A program made the translations under genes and the position numbers. A DNA stretch of 64,000 bases from Caenorhabditis remanei (Eukaryota > Nematoda > Chromadorea > Rhabditida > Rhabditidae), in the NCBI RefSeq assembly GCF_010183535.1, contig NC_071333.1, positions 9,298,587 through 9,362,586 on the forward strand, given 5' to 3'. Positions within the stretch are counted from its first letter, which is position 1. The number at the start of each line of letters is the position of its first letter. A model generated the notes under the pieces. It was not told the DNA's origin, made no database searches, and was given only the letters and a program-made list of their open reading frames with translations. Positions 12,801 to 24,235 of the stretch are shown piece after piece.

Positions 12801-13289
12801 TCATCAATTCTTTTATACAAACAAACAAGAACTAAACGAGCAGAGAATGTGAAAATAGTAATTACATAAAAACGGAAAGTTTTCAAGTACTCTTTTCTCA
12901 TTCTCGGTTCTTCCCAGTTATGTCTTTTTTCACTGAATTGTTTGTTGCACCACTAAATAGAAGATCCTCTTCAACTTCAAACGCTTCTCTTTCTTTTCCA
13001 ACAACTCATTCTCTTTCATGTGTTTTTTCGCCCTCCGATTTATTTCCGGATTTCAAATTTAAAGTCATTCAAAAGAAAAAACAGGGCACGCAAACTTAAA
13101 ATTGGTTTTGTACGAACCAACCTAAAAGAAAAGATAAACTTTCATCGAAGAAAGTATGAATAGAAAATTTCAAATAGAGAGACTCGGATGGGTTGCGCAG
13201 CGTTCTTGTTCTCGCAATGACCTTTTCCGATTGTCGTGTCACGGAAGATTTATCTCGTCAAAAATACGTCGTTTCAGGAGCCGACAAAC
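9838..13289. other. Gene-poor spacer with pyrimidine tracts and a G10 run
   Basis: No gene is supported in this 3.4-kb stretch. It has long T/C-rich tracts (notably 11020-11230 and 12360-12500) that produce accidental open frames of up to about 160 codons with low-complexity Phe/Ser/Leu composition. The right end, with a CGTTTCAG acceptor at 13269-13276 about 14 bp before an ATG, is the probable promoter and leader of the next stomatin gene. Confidence 0.55.
12119..12128 (+). repeat. Mononucleotide G10 tract
   Basis: Ten consecutive G follow a purine stretch. Such G-tracts are potential quadruplex formers and are length-unstable in nematode genomes when the helicase that resolves them is missing; that is family knowledge, not visible here. 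Confidence 0.9.
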
Positions 13290-15248
13290 ATGCCTAACCA
13301 ACCACAACCCCGTAAACCTACGAGAGGCCGCGCGGCTCCCAGGTTCATGGAGAGTGAGTTCTTTTTTCCTATTCTTTTTGCTTTTTCTATTGAGTCCTTT
13401 TCTCTAAAGGCAATACCTGGTGCACCTATTGTCATATTCTGTTTTTTCCCTTGTGGTAGACACAGATACTGCCTCATGGGCTTTGTTCTCCGAAACACTA
13501 TGGGTAAGGTTGTTTTTTCTACACTGGTACGGTAACTGAATGTTTTTTGTAACTGTAAGTTACTCAGTTTATTAAAATGATAATTGGTGAAAATCTTGCA
13601 GTCATTTACAGAAACTAATTTTAATTTAAAGATGAGATAATACTTCATGCATTTTTCTATAGCTGAAGTGCTGAAGCTCAAAAATTGCTCTAGTAAAACT
13701 TTTGAATTACTAGTGCATTAATAACAAGTTATACTGAAATAATGAATCAATACCTCAGTAAAGCAAACTCCCCAGTAATCTTTATACTTTACACCGAACT
13801 GCTATCTTTTTCCAGTGTCCGATAAAGTGGATTTTACGGCATGCGGTTGGATACTCACAATCTTCTCATATATTCTTGCAGTTCTCACATTGCCAATATC
13901 AATATTTCTATGTGTAAAGGTGGTTTCTAATATCATCATCATTTCACTCTTCTCAATGTGATAATTTTGCAGGTTGCACAGGAATATGAGAGAGCTGTGA
14001 TATTCCGATTGGGACGGGTGAAACCTGGCGGGGCTCGAGGTCCGGGACTATTCTTCGTAGTGCCATGTATAGACTCTTATAAGAAAATTGATTTGAGAAC
14101 ATTATCATTCGAAGTTCCACCACAGGAGTTGTTATCAAAGGATGCGGTGACTGTTGCGGTGGATGCAGTAGTCTTCTTCAGAATTTGCAATGCAACTATC
14201 TCGGTTGGTATAAAAGGATTGTTATTTGAGTGTAGTGGAATGCTAGTTTCCTAGATCCAAAAATGTTCGTAGCTCTATTATCGCTGTCTACAATAAACTG
14301 GAATTCAGAATTCAAAAATCAGCTTCATACCTGAAATTGGTAAAACAGATTCGTCAAATCAATGAATAGTTTTGACTGTAATTGGAAAATATCAATTTAT
14401 GATAAAAATAATAGTGTATCTTCAAACTTCTCCACTCACTTACATATGTTTCATGTTACAGGTAATCAACATTGAAGATGCCGCCAGATCTACAAAACTT
14501 CTTGCTCAAACCACTTTGCGAAACATTCTCGGTACAAAAACTCTGACTGAAATGCTCTCCGATCGTGATGTGATCTCTCTACAAATGCAGGTTGGTTTCC
14601 ACATTTGTCTCAAATCATCACTTATTTCTCGATATCTCCCTCCCAATTCACAACACAAAATATCTACATTTTAGGCAACTCTGGACGAAACAACAATCCC
14701 ATGGGGCGTAAAAGTCGAACGCGTAGAGATGAAAGATGTTCGTCTTCCGTACCAATTGCAACGCGCAATGGCCGCTGAAGCAGAAGCAACCAGGGAGGCG
14801 ATGGCTAAAGTTGGTTCAAGATTGTATAGGGTCTAGACACAATGCCGGAACATTCCTTTCAGATAATAGCCGCCGAAGGAGAAAAAAATGCGTCGATGGC
14901 ATTGGCAGAGGCGGCGGATGTGGTAATTTTAGGACGGAGTCAGAATGCAAGAATATGTCGAATCGAATGATTTTCAGATTTCCATGTCACCATGTGCAAT
15001 TCAACTACGGTATCTACAAACATTGAATAGTATCAGGTATTGTCGGTAACTGTGTCATTATTTCAATTTCAACATTCCCAGCTCCGAGAAGAACAATACG
15101 ATCGTTTTCCCATTTCCTATAGAGATGATGTCGAGATTTATCAAAAACCAAAGGAAGCGTGTGACCAAAAAGTATTTGTACTAACCATTCAATATTCTTT
15201 TCTCTATTCTTTTTTTATTTCAGAATAAGTGCGCTCAAGTACAGCTGA
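13290..15248 (+). CDS. Stomatin-family membrane protein (paralogue 2)
   Basis: Exons 13290-13353, 13816-13919, 13973-14203, 14462-14590, 14675-14809, 14863-14922, 14978-15036, 15082-15171 and 15224-15248 keep frame. The protein has a basic N-terminus, a membrane hairpin ([18 protein letters not shown]), [61 protein letters not shown] and [12 protein letters not shown], all classic stomatin blocks. A CGTTTCAG acceptor just before the ATG suggests trans-splicing. The last intron (15172-15223) is inferred from a strong TTTTTATTTCAG acceptor; reading through instead ends at TAA 15182-15184, so two C-termini are possible. A donor/acceptor-flanked stretch at 13461-13504 would break frame and was left out. 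The first splice junction is less certain than the rest. Confidence 0.88.
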
Positions 15249-18118
15249 ATATGAAACTCCGATGCTTCTCTCTTCATTTTCTTCTTCTCCACACGCCATC
15301 GTATTCAATGAATGTGTCAATCTTGCTACTTCCTTTCTGTCAAAAACTCTTTGTGCACATTTATTCATTCGCTACCACTTTTTCACTCTTATTTCTTTTA
15401 CCCCGGTCTTTTTTCCAATTGAATAAAACATTTTATAGTAGAAGTCGGTGAGCTTTGAGTTTTTGGTGACTCTCCAACTTGCGTCTGCATGGTAGCTGTT
15501 TTTCCATTGTTATGGGGGTAGATGGGGTGTACCTTTTTTGAAAAAAAATTTGCCGTATCTCGTAGACTAGTGAACTTTTTTATGATATTATTACTCACTG
15601 TTTGTAAGTAAGTCCGGATATAGGTACTAATGATGGTTACTTACTGTCTGGTAAAATATCACTTATTTCCTAGAACAGTAATTCCATTTTGCTGAGTTAT
15701 TGGAACGTTTGGTGAAACTGTAAACACACTGTCTTCAAAACATTGTTGGTATTTTTTACGCAACCCGTCGTGCAAAAAAATATTTTTAATATTTTCAACC
15801 ACGCATCTTCACTAATCACAAATAACACACAATACGATTTTTTTATTCTTGACAAGTTCTGTGAGCAAGAAACCTGACATCACTCTGAAAAAATACTAAA
15901 GCTAGTTAGTCAGCCATTCTGGCTCTCATCTCAATTCATTTGTTGATTAATTGAAAATTCAATTCGATGCGTGTCTGTCGCTTCTAGATTCTGTAGCATA
16001 GCTGTTTGAACCATGTCGCTTCTGGCCACCCAACAAAATTTTTCCGCATCTTCTTTTTGTTAGTTGGGGGCCGGACCAACGAAAACATCTGAGAACGTGC
16101 TTATTTACTGCTGCCTCTCTTGTCCCTGGGTCGCTTTTCGTCACCGTGTGGCCCGTCCGTTCTGAAAAAAGAAATGATTTTGGTGGCGGTGTGAGGAGCA
16201 CCACAACACATGCACAGAAACTCGCTAAACTTCTCGCGTCTCATAACGGAGAAAAAAGTGTCACACTCAGACCTCTCAGATTTTCTTTTCGGATATTTTG
16301 TTACATGAGGTGTAAGTGTGAAATGTGAAGACAATGCCAGCATCTCGTTTAGTATTCTTCACAATGAGATATCTCAGTCACCCGCTTCTGTTGAGCTCAG
16401 TTTCCGAACGGGGCGCAAAGCATCCTCACAGCATGATTTCGTTTTGGGTCTTCCGATTATTGAAGTAATTGGGGAATGGTTGTTTCTCACTACAATAATT
16501 TTTTGAACTAAATATTCATCAAAGGATGTGTGCTACAAATCCATTCCGTCTGCTGCTTATTTTCTGCTGCTTGTTTTAATTCATTCTCTGGTTCTTCAAC
16601 AAAATACTCTTCTCTTGATTCCTCATTTCTTCTCCTCGTTTTCTTTTCTTTATTTCTCGTTTCTGCTTTTCTGGACAATTCAATTAACCAAATTTGCATT
16701 CTTGCCTTTTCTGATGTGTTGCAGTAGCACTCATCCACAGAGCACATAACCTCATCAAGTGTATGTACTCTCGCGATGCCTCCAAACCTCCAGGTCTTTG
16801 TCGTACCCCATAAACGATAAATCGTTTTCTTGGTTTCCTTTCTAACCACTTGTGGTTTCGCAGAAGCCACTTATATGGTTGCCGAAGAACCCCTGAACGT
16901 CTTCAATTTTTTTCATCTGGGTCCCCTCTTGTTACCATCTCAGCTCATCCATTTATCATATTTCTGAGTGGGGGTGGGCTCAGCTTTCAAGTATTTGAAA
17001 TCTATTCCCATGAATTTTCTTTTGTGTTTTCTTTCTTTGTTCACTATACACTTTTGTTAGTTCTAATATAATTATACGGATTACTGTAAGGAAGCTTTGT
17101 TATTTTTGACTATAATTTTTTCGTTCAGTTTTAATTTGCTTGAGTCATTGATATTTCTGCAACTACGAAATTTTGTCATAGAAATAAATTTGGATGCAAG
17201 TTTTTTGATCGCTCAGATGAAAGAGAATGTATTAAAAATGATTGGTCTTTTTTTGCAAAGACGTCACCTTATAATCTTTTTATTTTTTGTTGACACCGAG
17301 TAAGCTCATGAGAAAATAATCTTCTCGGTTTGACCTTTACTCTTCATTATTTAATGTGCCCCGCTGGAATTTTCTAGCGATCCAGTATGATGCTGTACGC
17401 TGAAGAGAATGAATGAATGAGAAAATTGAGTCGAATATAAAATCATCACAAATGAGAAAAAAAAAGAGGAATAAGAGAGGAGAACAAAAACTAAGAGACA
17501 GACGATCTTCTAACATTTCTGGAGAAAGAGAGATCTGATTGACGGAGCAATCTACGGAATGGCGTATTTCTCTCCTTTTCTCCCACTCCTTCTCTTCTCG
17601 AGAAGAACTTCGTCACATCAAATGTTTATGTGACAGAAAAATATATTCTCTCCCACTCTACATCGTTTTCTATTGCTCTTTTCACTCACTCTATTTTACT
17701 TTATTGCTTTGGCCGGCTTGATGTATTGAAGTTTTTCGAGCTGAAGTGCGCATAAAATTCAATTCAATTTGCCGCACTTTTTTATATTCTTTTCATTCTT
17801 GACTCGAAAAAGTTTTCTCTTCTTTTTCTACCTACTTTTTTTGAATCTTCTTTAACTGTTGTCTCCTAAACCCGCCGAACACAAAAATTGACCAAAAGGA
17901 ACATGCATAAAACTGGGAGATCAGATCTAAAAGAAGATAAACAGAAAAAGTTGAGAGTCTCCGAGTTCCGAGCCGTTTTTCTCTAAACGGATAGAAAATA
18001 GAACATCTGAGATTTGGTAAATTTTAGAAGTGAGTGACGGGAGAAGACTCACTGAAAAACAAGAAGTGGAACCCTTGAAAAAATGGAAAAATGGATGCAA
18101 GTTCCGAATATCAAGTGA
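15249..18118. other. Gene-poor spacer
   Basis: No coding exon or RNA gene is supported. The stretch is T-rich with scattered GA/CT-rich patches (for example 17450-17600). The many short open frames lack family signatures and splice logic. It ends at the target-site duplication of a transposable element. Confidence 0.5.
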
Positions 18119-18126
18119 CACATTTC

Positions 18127-18373
18127 GGCTCTTTATGATTTAACGGGGGTTTTATGATTTAACGGGGGTTTTAAGAATTAACGGGGGTTTTAAAAATAGA
18201 CGGGGGTTTTAAGAATAGACGGGGGTTTTCGACAAGTTCTATTTACTTATACTAAGAAAACCCCAAAATGGTCAGAAATGACTACACTCCCTCCAGTATA
18301 CATTTTTTCATAGGCTTTTTCAATTTTTTTTGGTTTTTTTTTGTTTTTTCTGCATTTTCTCATTTGTTTATCT
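18127..18373 (+). repeat. Left terminal inverted repeat with five G5 units
   Basis: Five tandem units of about 19 bp occupy roughly 18133-18229, each ending ACGGGGGTTTT with variable preceding bases (ATGATTTA, AAGAATTA, AAAAATAG, AAGAATAG). The unique inner part carries GACTACACTCCCTCCAG and runs to about 18373. The mirror copy lies at 19253-19501. Confidence 0.9.
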
Positions 18374-19252
18374 ACAGTAGCGAGCATATGTGAGGGCAGA
18401 TTCATACTTTCATGTGTATCTCTGCTGAATCGTGTCCGTTTTGCATAATCTTTTTTTTGAAAGAAAGCTAAAATTTTCAGCAATACGAATATATGTTTTT
18501 GAAAAAGTGAACATTTTAAATTTTATCGATAATCGATTTTTCCTGACCATGATTTGAAAATTCGAAAAAAAACTTTTTATTTTTCTCTTGGAGTTATTGA
18601 GTTTTTGATGTCAAAATGATGGAAAATGTACAAATAAACAAAAAATTATGTTGAATTAGTTTCTTAGTTCCTGAGCATCGTGCTAGAGCTTCAGAAGTCA
18701 AAATTAATGCATTCGAAAAAATCTTCATAACTCTTCAAAAAAGGCTTCAAATTAGCCAAAACATGCACCAAAAAACGTGTCTTGAGTTTTTCTACAAACG
18801 AACATTAAAAAATTACAGATTAAAAAAAAAAATTTCAAATTTTTTTAACTCAAAAATTTTCAATTCCAATTTTTCCTGGATTTCCGATATTTTCTGGCAA
18901 TAAAACAAACAAAAAACACAAACATATGTTATGTTATATCATTATGTGTGATAAAGCACTTTGCATGCAAACTTTTGAAAGGTATGTTCGTTTTATAGCC
19001 AGAATCCAGAAACCAATCTGGAACGTTCGAGAAGTCATAACAATGAGTCCGTGGGCAGCAGGATTATCGAATCTACCTTATTAGTCTTCCTTTCCAGCAA
19101 TCCAAAAACCCAAACAGTTGGACATCTACCATATGATCCGATTATATTTCGCCCGAAACATCGCCGTTTCGTCGATTTCAAATGTAGAGCAAAAGAAGAA
19201 GGTGGACAATTATTACACTTCTCTGATCAAAAAACAATGCGACGTACAAAAT

Positions 19253-19501
19253 AGATAAATAAATGAGAAAATGCAGAAAAAACATAAAAAAAAACCAAAA
19301 AAAAATTGAAAAAGCCTATGAAAAAATGTATACTGGAGGGAGTGTAGTCATTTCTGACCATTTTGGGGTTTCTTAGTATAAGTAAATAGAACTTGTCGAA
19401 AACCCCCGTTTATTCTGAAAACCCCCGTCTATTCTGAAAACCCCCGTCTATTTTTAAAACCCCCGTTAATTCTTAAAACCCCCGTTAAATCATAAAGAGC
19501 C
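19253..19501 (-). repeat. Right terminal inverted repeat with five C5 units
   Basis: This is the reverse complement of the left terminus. It also has five units (C-rich on the + strand, about 19399-19495), but the unit variants occur in a different order from the left array, so the two arrays have diverged by unit turnover rather than only by point mutation. Confidence 0.9.
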
Positions 19502-19509
19502 CACATTTC

Positions 19510-21728
19510 TACCAGCATCCCATCGGCGTGAAGACACGCCAAAATATACTTATATTTCTCGCGGCGGCAATTCCATGAATGACTTCATGAATTCTATTCC
19601 AATTTGTCGAATAGAGTGAGGAGACGTGAGGGACGGCACGAATCAAATTCTCGTCCGCCTTCGAAGCTTCTTCAGTGTTAGTGTTGGCTGCGTATTCCGT
19701 CACAAGCACGCGGACCGCTTCTATTCTTCCCGTTTCGTTTCGTTTCGGCATCCGTATTCAGTTCACAAAAAAAATAATACTGGTGCTTTTTGCCCCCTCT
19801 CCCCTTTCTTCTCACTTCTTGCCCCCTCCCCCTTCTCAAATTCTATTTGAGCCTCTTTCAACTGCCCGCACATGCCGCTTTCAACTCTACCCTAGGATTC
19901 TTTCAGTTCTTCTGTTTTTTCTTGGTTTAATCTATCTTTTCGGTAGAACCAAGATTCAAATCCTGCGCAATTCGTTTCATTCGTTCCAAAAAGTTATCTC
20001 TGCTCCGCCAGCATTCTCGGACGGCGACTCGCTTCAATTTGATGTGGTGAACGAGTGGAATCGCAATAAATAGACACAATTTTCCCTTTGAGATTTCGAA
20101 TCCAAAACTACCCTTTTCCATTCCTCAACTCTTTTCCCTCTTCTTGCCGTCTTCAACCAAACCAGCAATACTTCTTCTTCATCTTATTCTTGCAACTATT
20201 CAAGCAATTTTATGAGTATCACACACTATTCAAAAGACATCAAGTAGTAGATGTGAAGGAAATGGACGGAGAAAGAGAGGAAGATGGAGTGGAAGTCTAG
20301 GAAAAAGAAAATAAGATGGCCAGTATGAAAAAAAAAGAATTTTAAATTAACTGTTAATAAACGATGAGAACACTCTTCATCTGCACCCCCTACTTGTATA
20401 CCTATATTGTTTATTTTAGAATGAAATCTCATATTCCGCGTTATTCGTTTTTAACAAACTGGTTGGTTAATGTAATGGGACGATTTTTCAGACCCTCTTT
20501 TTTAAAGATTTAAAGCATTTTAAGTGCTTCGGTTGGATAAGCTGATTATCATTTTTCCTGAAGCAACTGTACTTACACACATACAGTTTGTTTTTTTTTA
20601 ACTTTTCTTTCTAGGAAACTGTTAAATTTCAATATTTCTTGTTGTCAACTTACTGATCTTCTGAGTTTAAAGTGATCACTAAATTACTAAACACAGAATT
20701 GAATGATGACTAAACTGATTACTGTCATTCCTAACCTATTCCCATTTCTAAAATATCTTTTGTTTCTATTAGAATCATTCACTCGCTATAATTTTTTTAC
20801 AGAATTGAAGGTTCTGATAACAATTCAGGTGCTCACATTCAATTGCAGCTGAATTTAGAACTAGGCATCATTTTGTACTAGATTTGTTATGTCCACTACA
20901 TTTGCACCTCTTCTGCCAAGATTTTCCACTTTTGTTTTTCTTGATAATTTGACATGTGCTTCAATTTCATTCCCATCCAAACATTACACTTTCTGAAATG
21001 TGTTCGGAATCATTGAAAATTAAACAATGCAATGCTCCGCTCAAGCTCTTCAATGCTTTCTCTTTCTCTCGTGGGATTTCCAGTTGACGTTCTGAAAAAA
21101 CACTTTCGTTCTGATTTTTGAAGATTGAAGGATTCATTTGTGTTATGTAAATCCTCTCTGCTTGCAATAATAATTCCTGTCAGTCATTTCCAAGCGATCG
21201 CAAATCCTATTACTTTGTAATGCTTCCACACTCAAACAACAACAAAACAAAACGATGTGAGAAGAAAAAGTCATGAGGGAGGTCAGTGAGACCCATCTTC
21301 TTCTCATTCCATGTTGGCTCTAATTATATCCAATGGGTCCTTCTCTTTTTCTCCCTCTTGGCATTCTCCCCACCCAAACAGACAAATATCGCCAGACGCA
21401 GCCACACACATACACCTTCTGTCCTTCAACCGCCCGTTTTTGCTGCCCATTTCTCGGTTCGTCTCATGCCCTCCGTATCCCTCAATTTTTTTTGGGGGCA
21501 CGGCGACAGCACAAATTGTCCACGTACCATATGTAAGGCTTCCCCATTTCTTTCATCTTATTCATCGCAATGTGAAGTGTTTTCTTCTTTTACTTCTTCA
21601 TCTTTTCCCATATCTTCTTATAATCTCATTTTCGACTCAACAAACTGAATACTCAAGTTTTCAGTTGATACAAATAACAAACACCATGCAAAAAGTCAGT
21701 TACCAGCTCTGAGTGCCATTCCTAAGAC
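19510..21728. other. Gene-poor spacer upstream of stomatin paralogue 3
   Basis: No gene is supported. A minus-strand frame of 80 codons (19509-19751) has fairly protein-like composition but no start context, splice partners or motif, and it abuts the transposon target site. The rest is T/C-rich and probably includes regulatory sequence of the stomatin gene starting at 21729. Confidence 0.45.
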
Positions 21729-22955
21729 ATGCAACGTCAAGGCACAGTCCGAGCTCCGCTTTCCCGCATTGTTGATCGTAAGTTTTCCAATTGACAGTTA
21801 CAGTAATCCTGGTTCGCAGGTTTTATTGAGTATTTTGAATATGAGCCCGGCTTTTCGAAAACTGATTTATTTATCAGTTGTGTCAAAAGTTGGTGAAACT
21901 AATTTTGAATCGAATAGAAATTCCTATTTTCTGTTCTCCCGAAAAAGTTATTGGTATCCCAATTGTACGTTTTGGTGTCAAAACATGTTTTTGCTCAGAC
22001 ATAAATGATTTTTTAATTGGACGCCACACTATTAAACGTTCGCGTGGAACTGAATGTGTCGGATAATTACATTATGGTCTGTTAGTTGTTTCTTCAAAAA
22101 TAAAAACAAATTCAAATAACAATTTCTACCATTTTACACTCACCAATCTTATTTTCAGCTCATCAAAAAGTGAATTACACTGTTTGTGGATGGATTATCA
22201 CTATTATCAGCTATCTTGTTGTACTATTCACATTACCACTATCTGCATTTTTTTGTTTAAAGGTTTGTTTTGATATAATATGAATATATCACCAAAATCA
22301 AAGTTTCAGGTTGTACAAGAATATGAACGAGCAGTTATATTTCGCTTGGGTCGGCTGAAACACGGCGGAGCACGCGGCCCCGGCATATTTTTTATCATTC
22401 CATGCATAGAATCATTTAAGAAAATAGATCTTCGTGTCGTATCATTCGACGTTCCACCACAGGAGGTAGGGCATAATGTTTTAAACTATCATCGAGTTTT
22501 TTCTCTTGATTTTCAGATTTTGTCCAAGGATTCCGTAACGGTGTCAGTGGATGCAGTAATTTATTTCAGAATATCTAATGCTACGGTCTCGGTGAGTCTT
22601 TATCCTAGTTGTTGAGAATTCGTTAAGACACCTAGGTCTATTCTCAGAATGAAAACACGTCAATACATTTGATGACAAACTTCCTATGTGTACTCCGAAA
22701 TTTGTTGCAATTCATAAAATATAACTAGTGTGGTCGTAAACTTACTCAACTCAAATGTTATTATACTCATCTCTTCTATCTCTTTGACCTCACGAGAAGA
22801 AACGTACACTTCTGCGCCAACTAATACATTTCGGGTCTGTTTTCCGCGGGCATGCAATTCTTTCCGCCGTTTTCTTCTCTCTTTCATCAATTGACACTAC
22901 TTTTTGACGGCGCAAATGTACTTTCTGTTCCACCTGCTTCCGTGGCGCAATAGGC

Positions 22956-22991
<36 letters not shown>

Positions 22992-23775
22992 GAGCCCACC
23001 CGGGAGCGAAAATTTTTGGATTTCTAATTCTAGAAAGAATAAACAATTTTGTTTAGGTGATCAATGTAGAAGATGCAGCTCGCTCAACAAAACTTCTGGC
23101 TCAGACGACATTGCGAAACTTCCTCGGAACAAGAACGTTAGCTGAAATGCTTTCTTCTCGAGATGCCATTTCTATGCAAATGCAAGCCGCATTAGACGAA
23201 GCCACTGATCCGTGGGGAGTTAAAGTAAGATCATCTTCTAGAGTCAATAAACGTTTCCGATTGGTTTAGGTGGAACGAGTTGAAATCAAAGACGTCCGGC
23301 TTCCAATCCAACTTCAGAGGGCGATGGCAGCTGAAGCTGAAGCTGCGAGAGCTGCCGGCGCAAAAGTATCTTATGACAAATACCTATTACTTTCTAATGT
23401 TTTGTTTGTAGATAATCGCCGCCGAGGGAGAACAACTTGCGTCGAGAGCATTGGCGGATGCCGCAGATGTGGTATGGATGAATTATTCAGCTCCCCTTAT
23501 TGTTTGTAGTTTCCTTTCACCTCTTTTTTGTTTTTAGATCGCTCAATCTCCAATTGCAATCCAACTCCGATATCTACAAACGTTAAACAGTATTAGGTAA
23601 GTGTCAGTTCAGTTTTCAGGGTAATTAATCTAATTAGTGAAGATTCGGAATTGATTTTCAATCTCTAAGTACCTAATGTTTCATTGATCTTTGCAGTTCC
23701 GAGAAGAACAACACAATCATCTTCCCGTTCCCGACTGAATTGATTGCCAAGTTCATACAGTCTGCTGCCTCGTGA
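21729..23775 (+). CDS. Stomatin-family membrane protein (paralogue 3)
   Basis: Nine exons (21729-21777, 22159-22262, 22310-22465, 22517-22591, 23057-23224, 23270-23365, 23412-23471, 23538-23596, 23697-23775) give 281 residues. The hairpin WIITIISYLVVLFTLPLS precedes [73 protein letters not shown] and [12 protein letters not shown]; the protein ends NTIIFPFPTELIAKFIQSAAS. It is much closer to paralogue 2 than to paralogue 1, and exon lengths (104, 231 split as 156+75, 264 split differently, 60, 59) show a shared origin. The 465-bp fourth intron contains a tRNA-Asn gene on the same strand. Stomatin scaffolds act at the inner plasma membrane with channels; the partner is unknown here. Confidence 0.92.
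22936..23008 (+). tRNA. tRNA-Asn (anticodon GTT), intronic
   Basis: A 73-nt cloverleaf folds cleanly: acceptor stem GCTTCCG/CGGGAGC with one G-T pair, D-arm containing the A-box (TGGCGCAATAGG), anticodon stem TTCGG/CCGAA with loop CTGTTAA (anticodon GTT at 22969-22971), and T-arm GGTGG/CCACC around TTCGAGC. A TTTTT run 8 bp downstream is a Pol III terminator. It lies inside an intron of stomatin paralogue 3, in the sense direction, and is identical to the copy at 54900. Confidence 0.96.
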
Positions 23776-24178
23776 TTATCAATCATTTTTCCCTCTTTCC
23801 TAAACATCTCGACCAAAACTATTGTGTTCCTTCTTTTCTCCTTTTAGTTGTCTCCCATTTCCTGTGAACTTTTAACCATTCACTAAAAGCATTGACTACC
23901 TTGAAATGACGTAATCTCATGACTCATTGCCCATTGCAGTATTGTCTTAGTGTTGAAAAATAACTTTTTTTCTTGAAAACCCACATCTTTCTATACGCGG
24001 TTTCAATTGAGCGAATAAATCTTTCGGTCACTGGACGACGTATTGTTACAACACTTCACTTTGATTTCGGAGAATTGATACCGAAAAACCGCTGAAGATA
24101 CGATGACTTTCCTTTCCCGCTAAACTGATATCGTTCTTGGGTCAACATGGGCGGCGTCAATGTTCTGTGATGGTCAAG
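23776..24178. other. Spacer: 3' UTR of stomatin 3 and promoter of next gene
   Basis: About 400 bp without a coding feature. A GAATAAAT near 24014 could serve as the stomatin polyadenylation signal; the right end leads into the TATA box of the glycine-rich protein gene. Confidence 0.45.
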
Positions 24179-24186
24179 TATAAAAG
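24179..24186 (+). promoter_or_regulatory. TATA box (TATAAAAG)
   Basis: A perfect TATAAAAG lies 50 bp before the ATG at 24236. An AATTCAG acceptor ends at 24234, directly before the start, so the leader may be trans-spliced from a very short outron. A strong TATA box suits a highly or periodically expressed structural gene. Confidence 0.6.
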
Positions 24187-24235
24187 AAGGAGACTGACTC
24201 AAGACAAAACCAGTACTTCCTTGATCTAATTCAGA

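Larger units (their letters stand above)
18127..19501. mobile_element. Non-autonomous DNA transposon with long terminal inverted repeats
   Basis: A 1375-bp element is bounded by inverted repeats of about 247 bp (18127-18373 and 19253-19501) that match almost base for base, differing by a few substitutions and small indels. It is flanked by a perfect 8-bp direct repeat, CACATTTC, at 18119-18126 and 19502-19509, the expected target-site duplication. Each terminus starts GGCTCTTTATGATTT and carries five 19-bp units ending ACGGGGGTTTT. The roughly 880-bp interior is AT-rich and shows no transposase; its longest frame (19051-19254, 67 codons) has no recognisable motif. An 8-bp duplication fits hAT, Merlin or P-type elements, while the long termini recall Mutator-like elements; the GGCTC tip does not settle it. 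Confidence 0.88.

Noticed and set aside
13461..13504. Possible extra exon in stomatin paralogue 2
   Set aside because: It has an acceptor and donor, but including it breaks the frame into the transmembrane exon.
18120..18240. Telomere-like G-rich repeat suspected as interstitial telomere
   Set aside because: The unit ends ACGGGGGTTTT and is not TTAGGC; it belongs to transposon termini with an 8-bp target duplication.
19509..19751. 80-codon minus-strand frame ending at the transposon target site
   Set aside because: No splice partners or start context, and its end at the target duplication is coincidental with the insertion.
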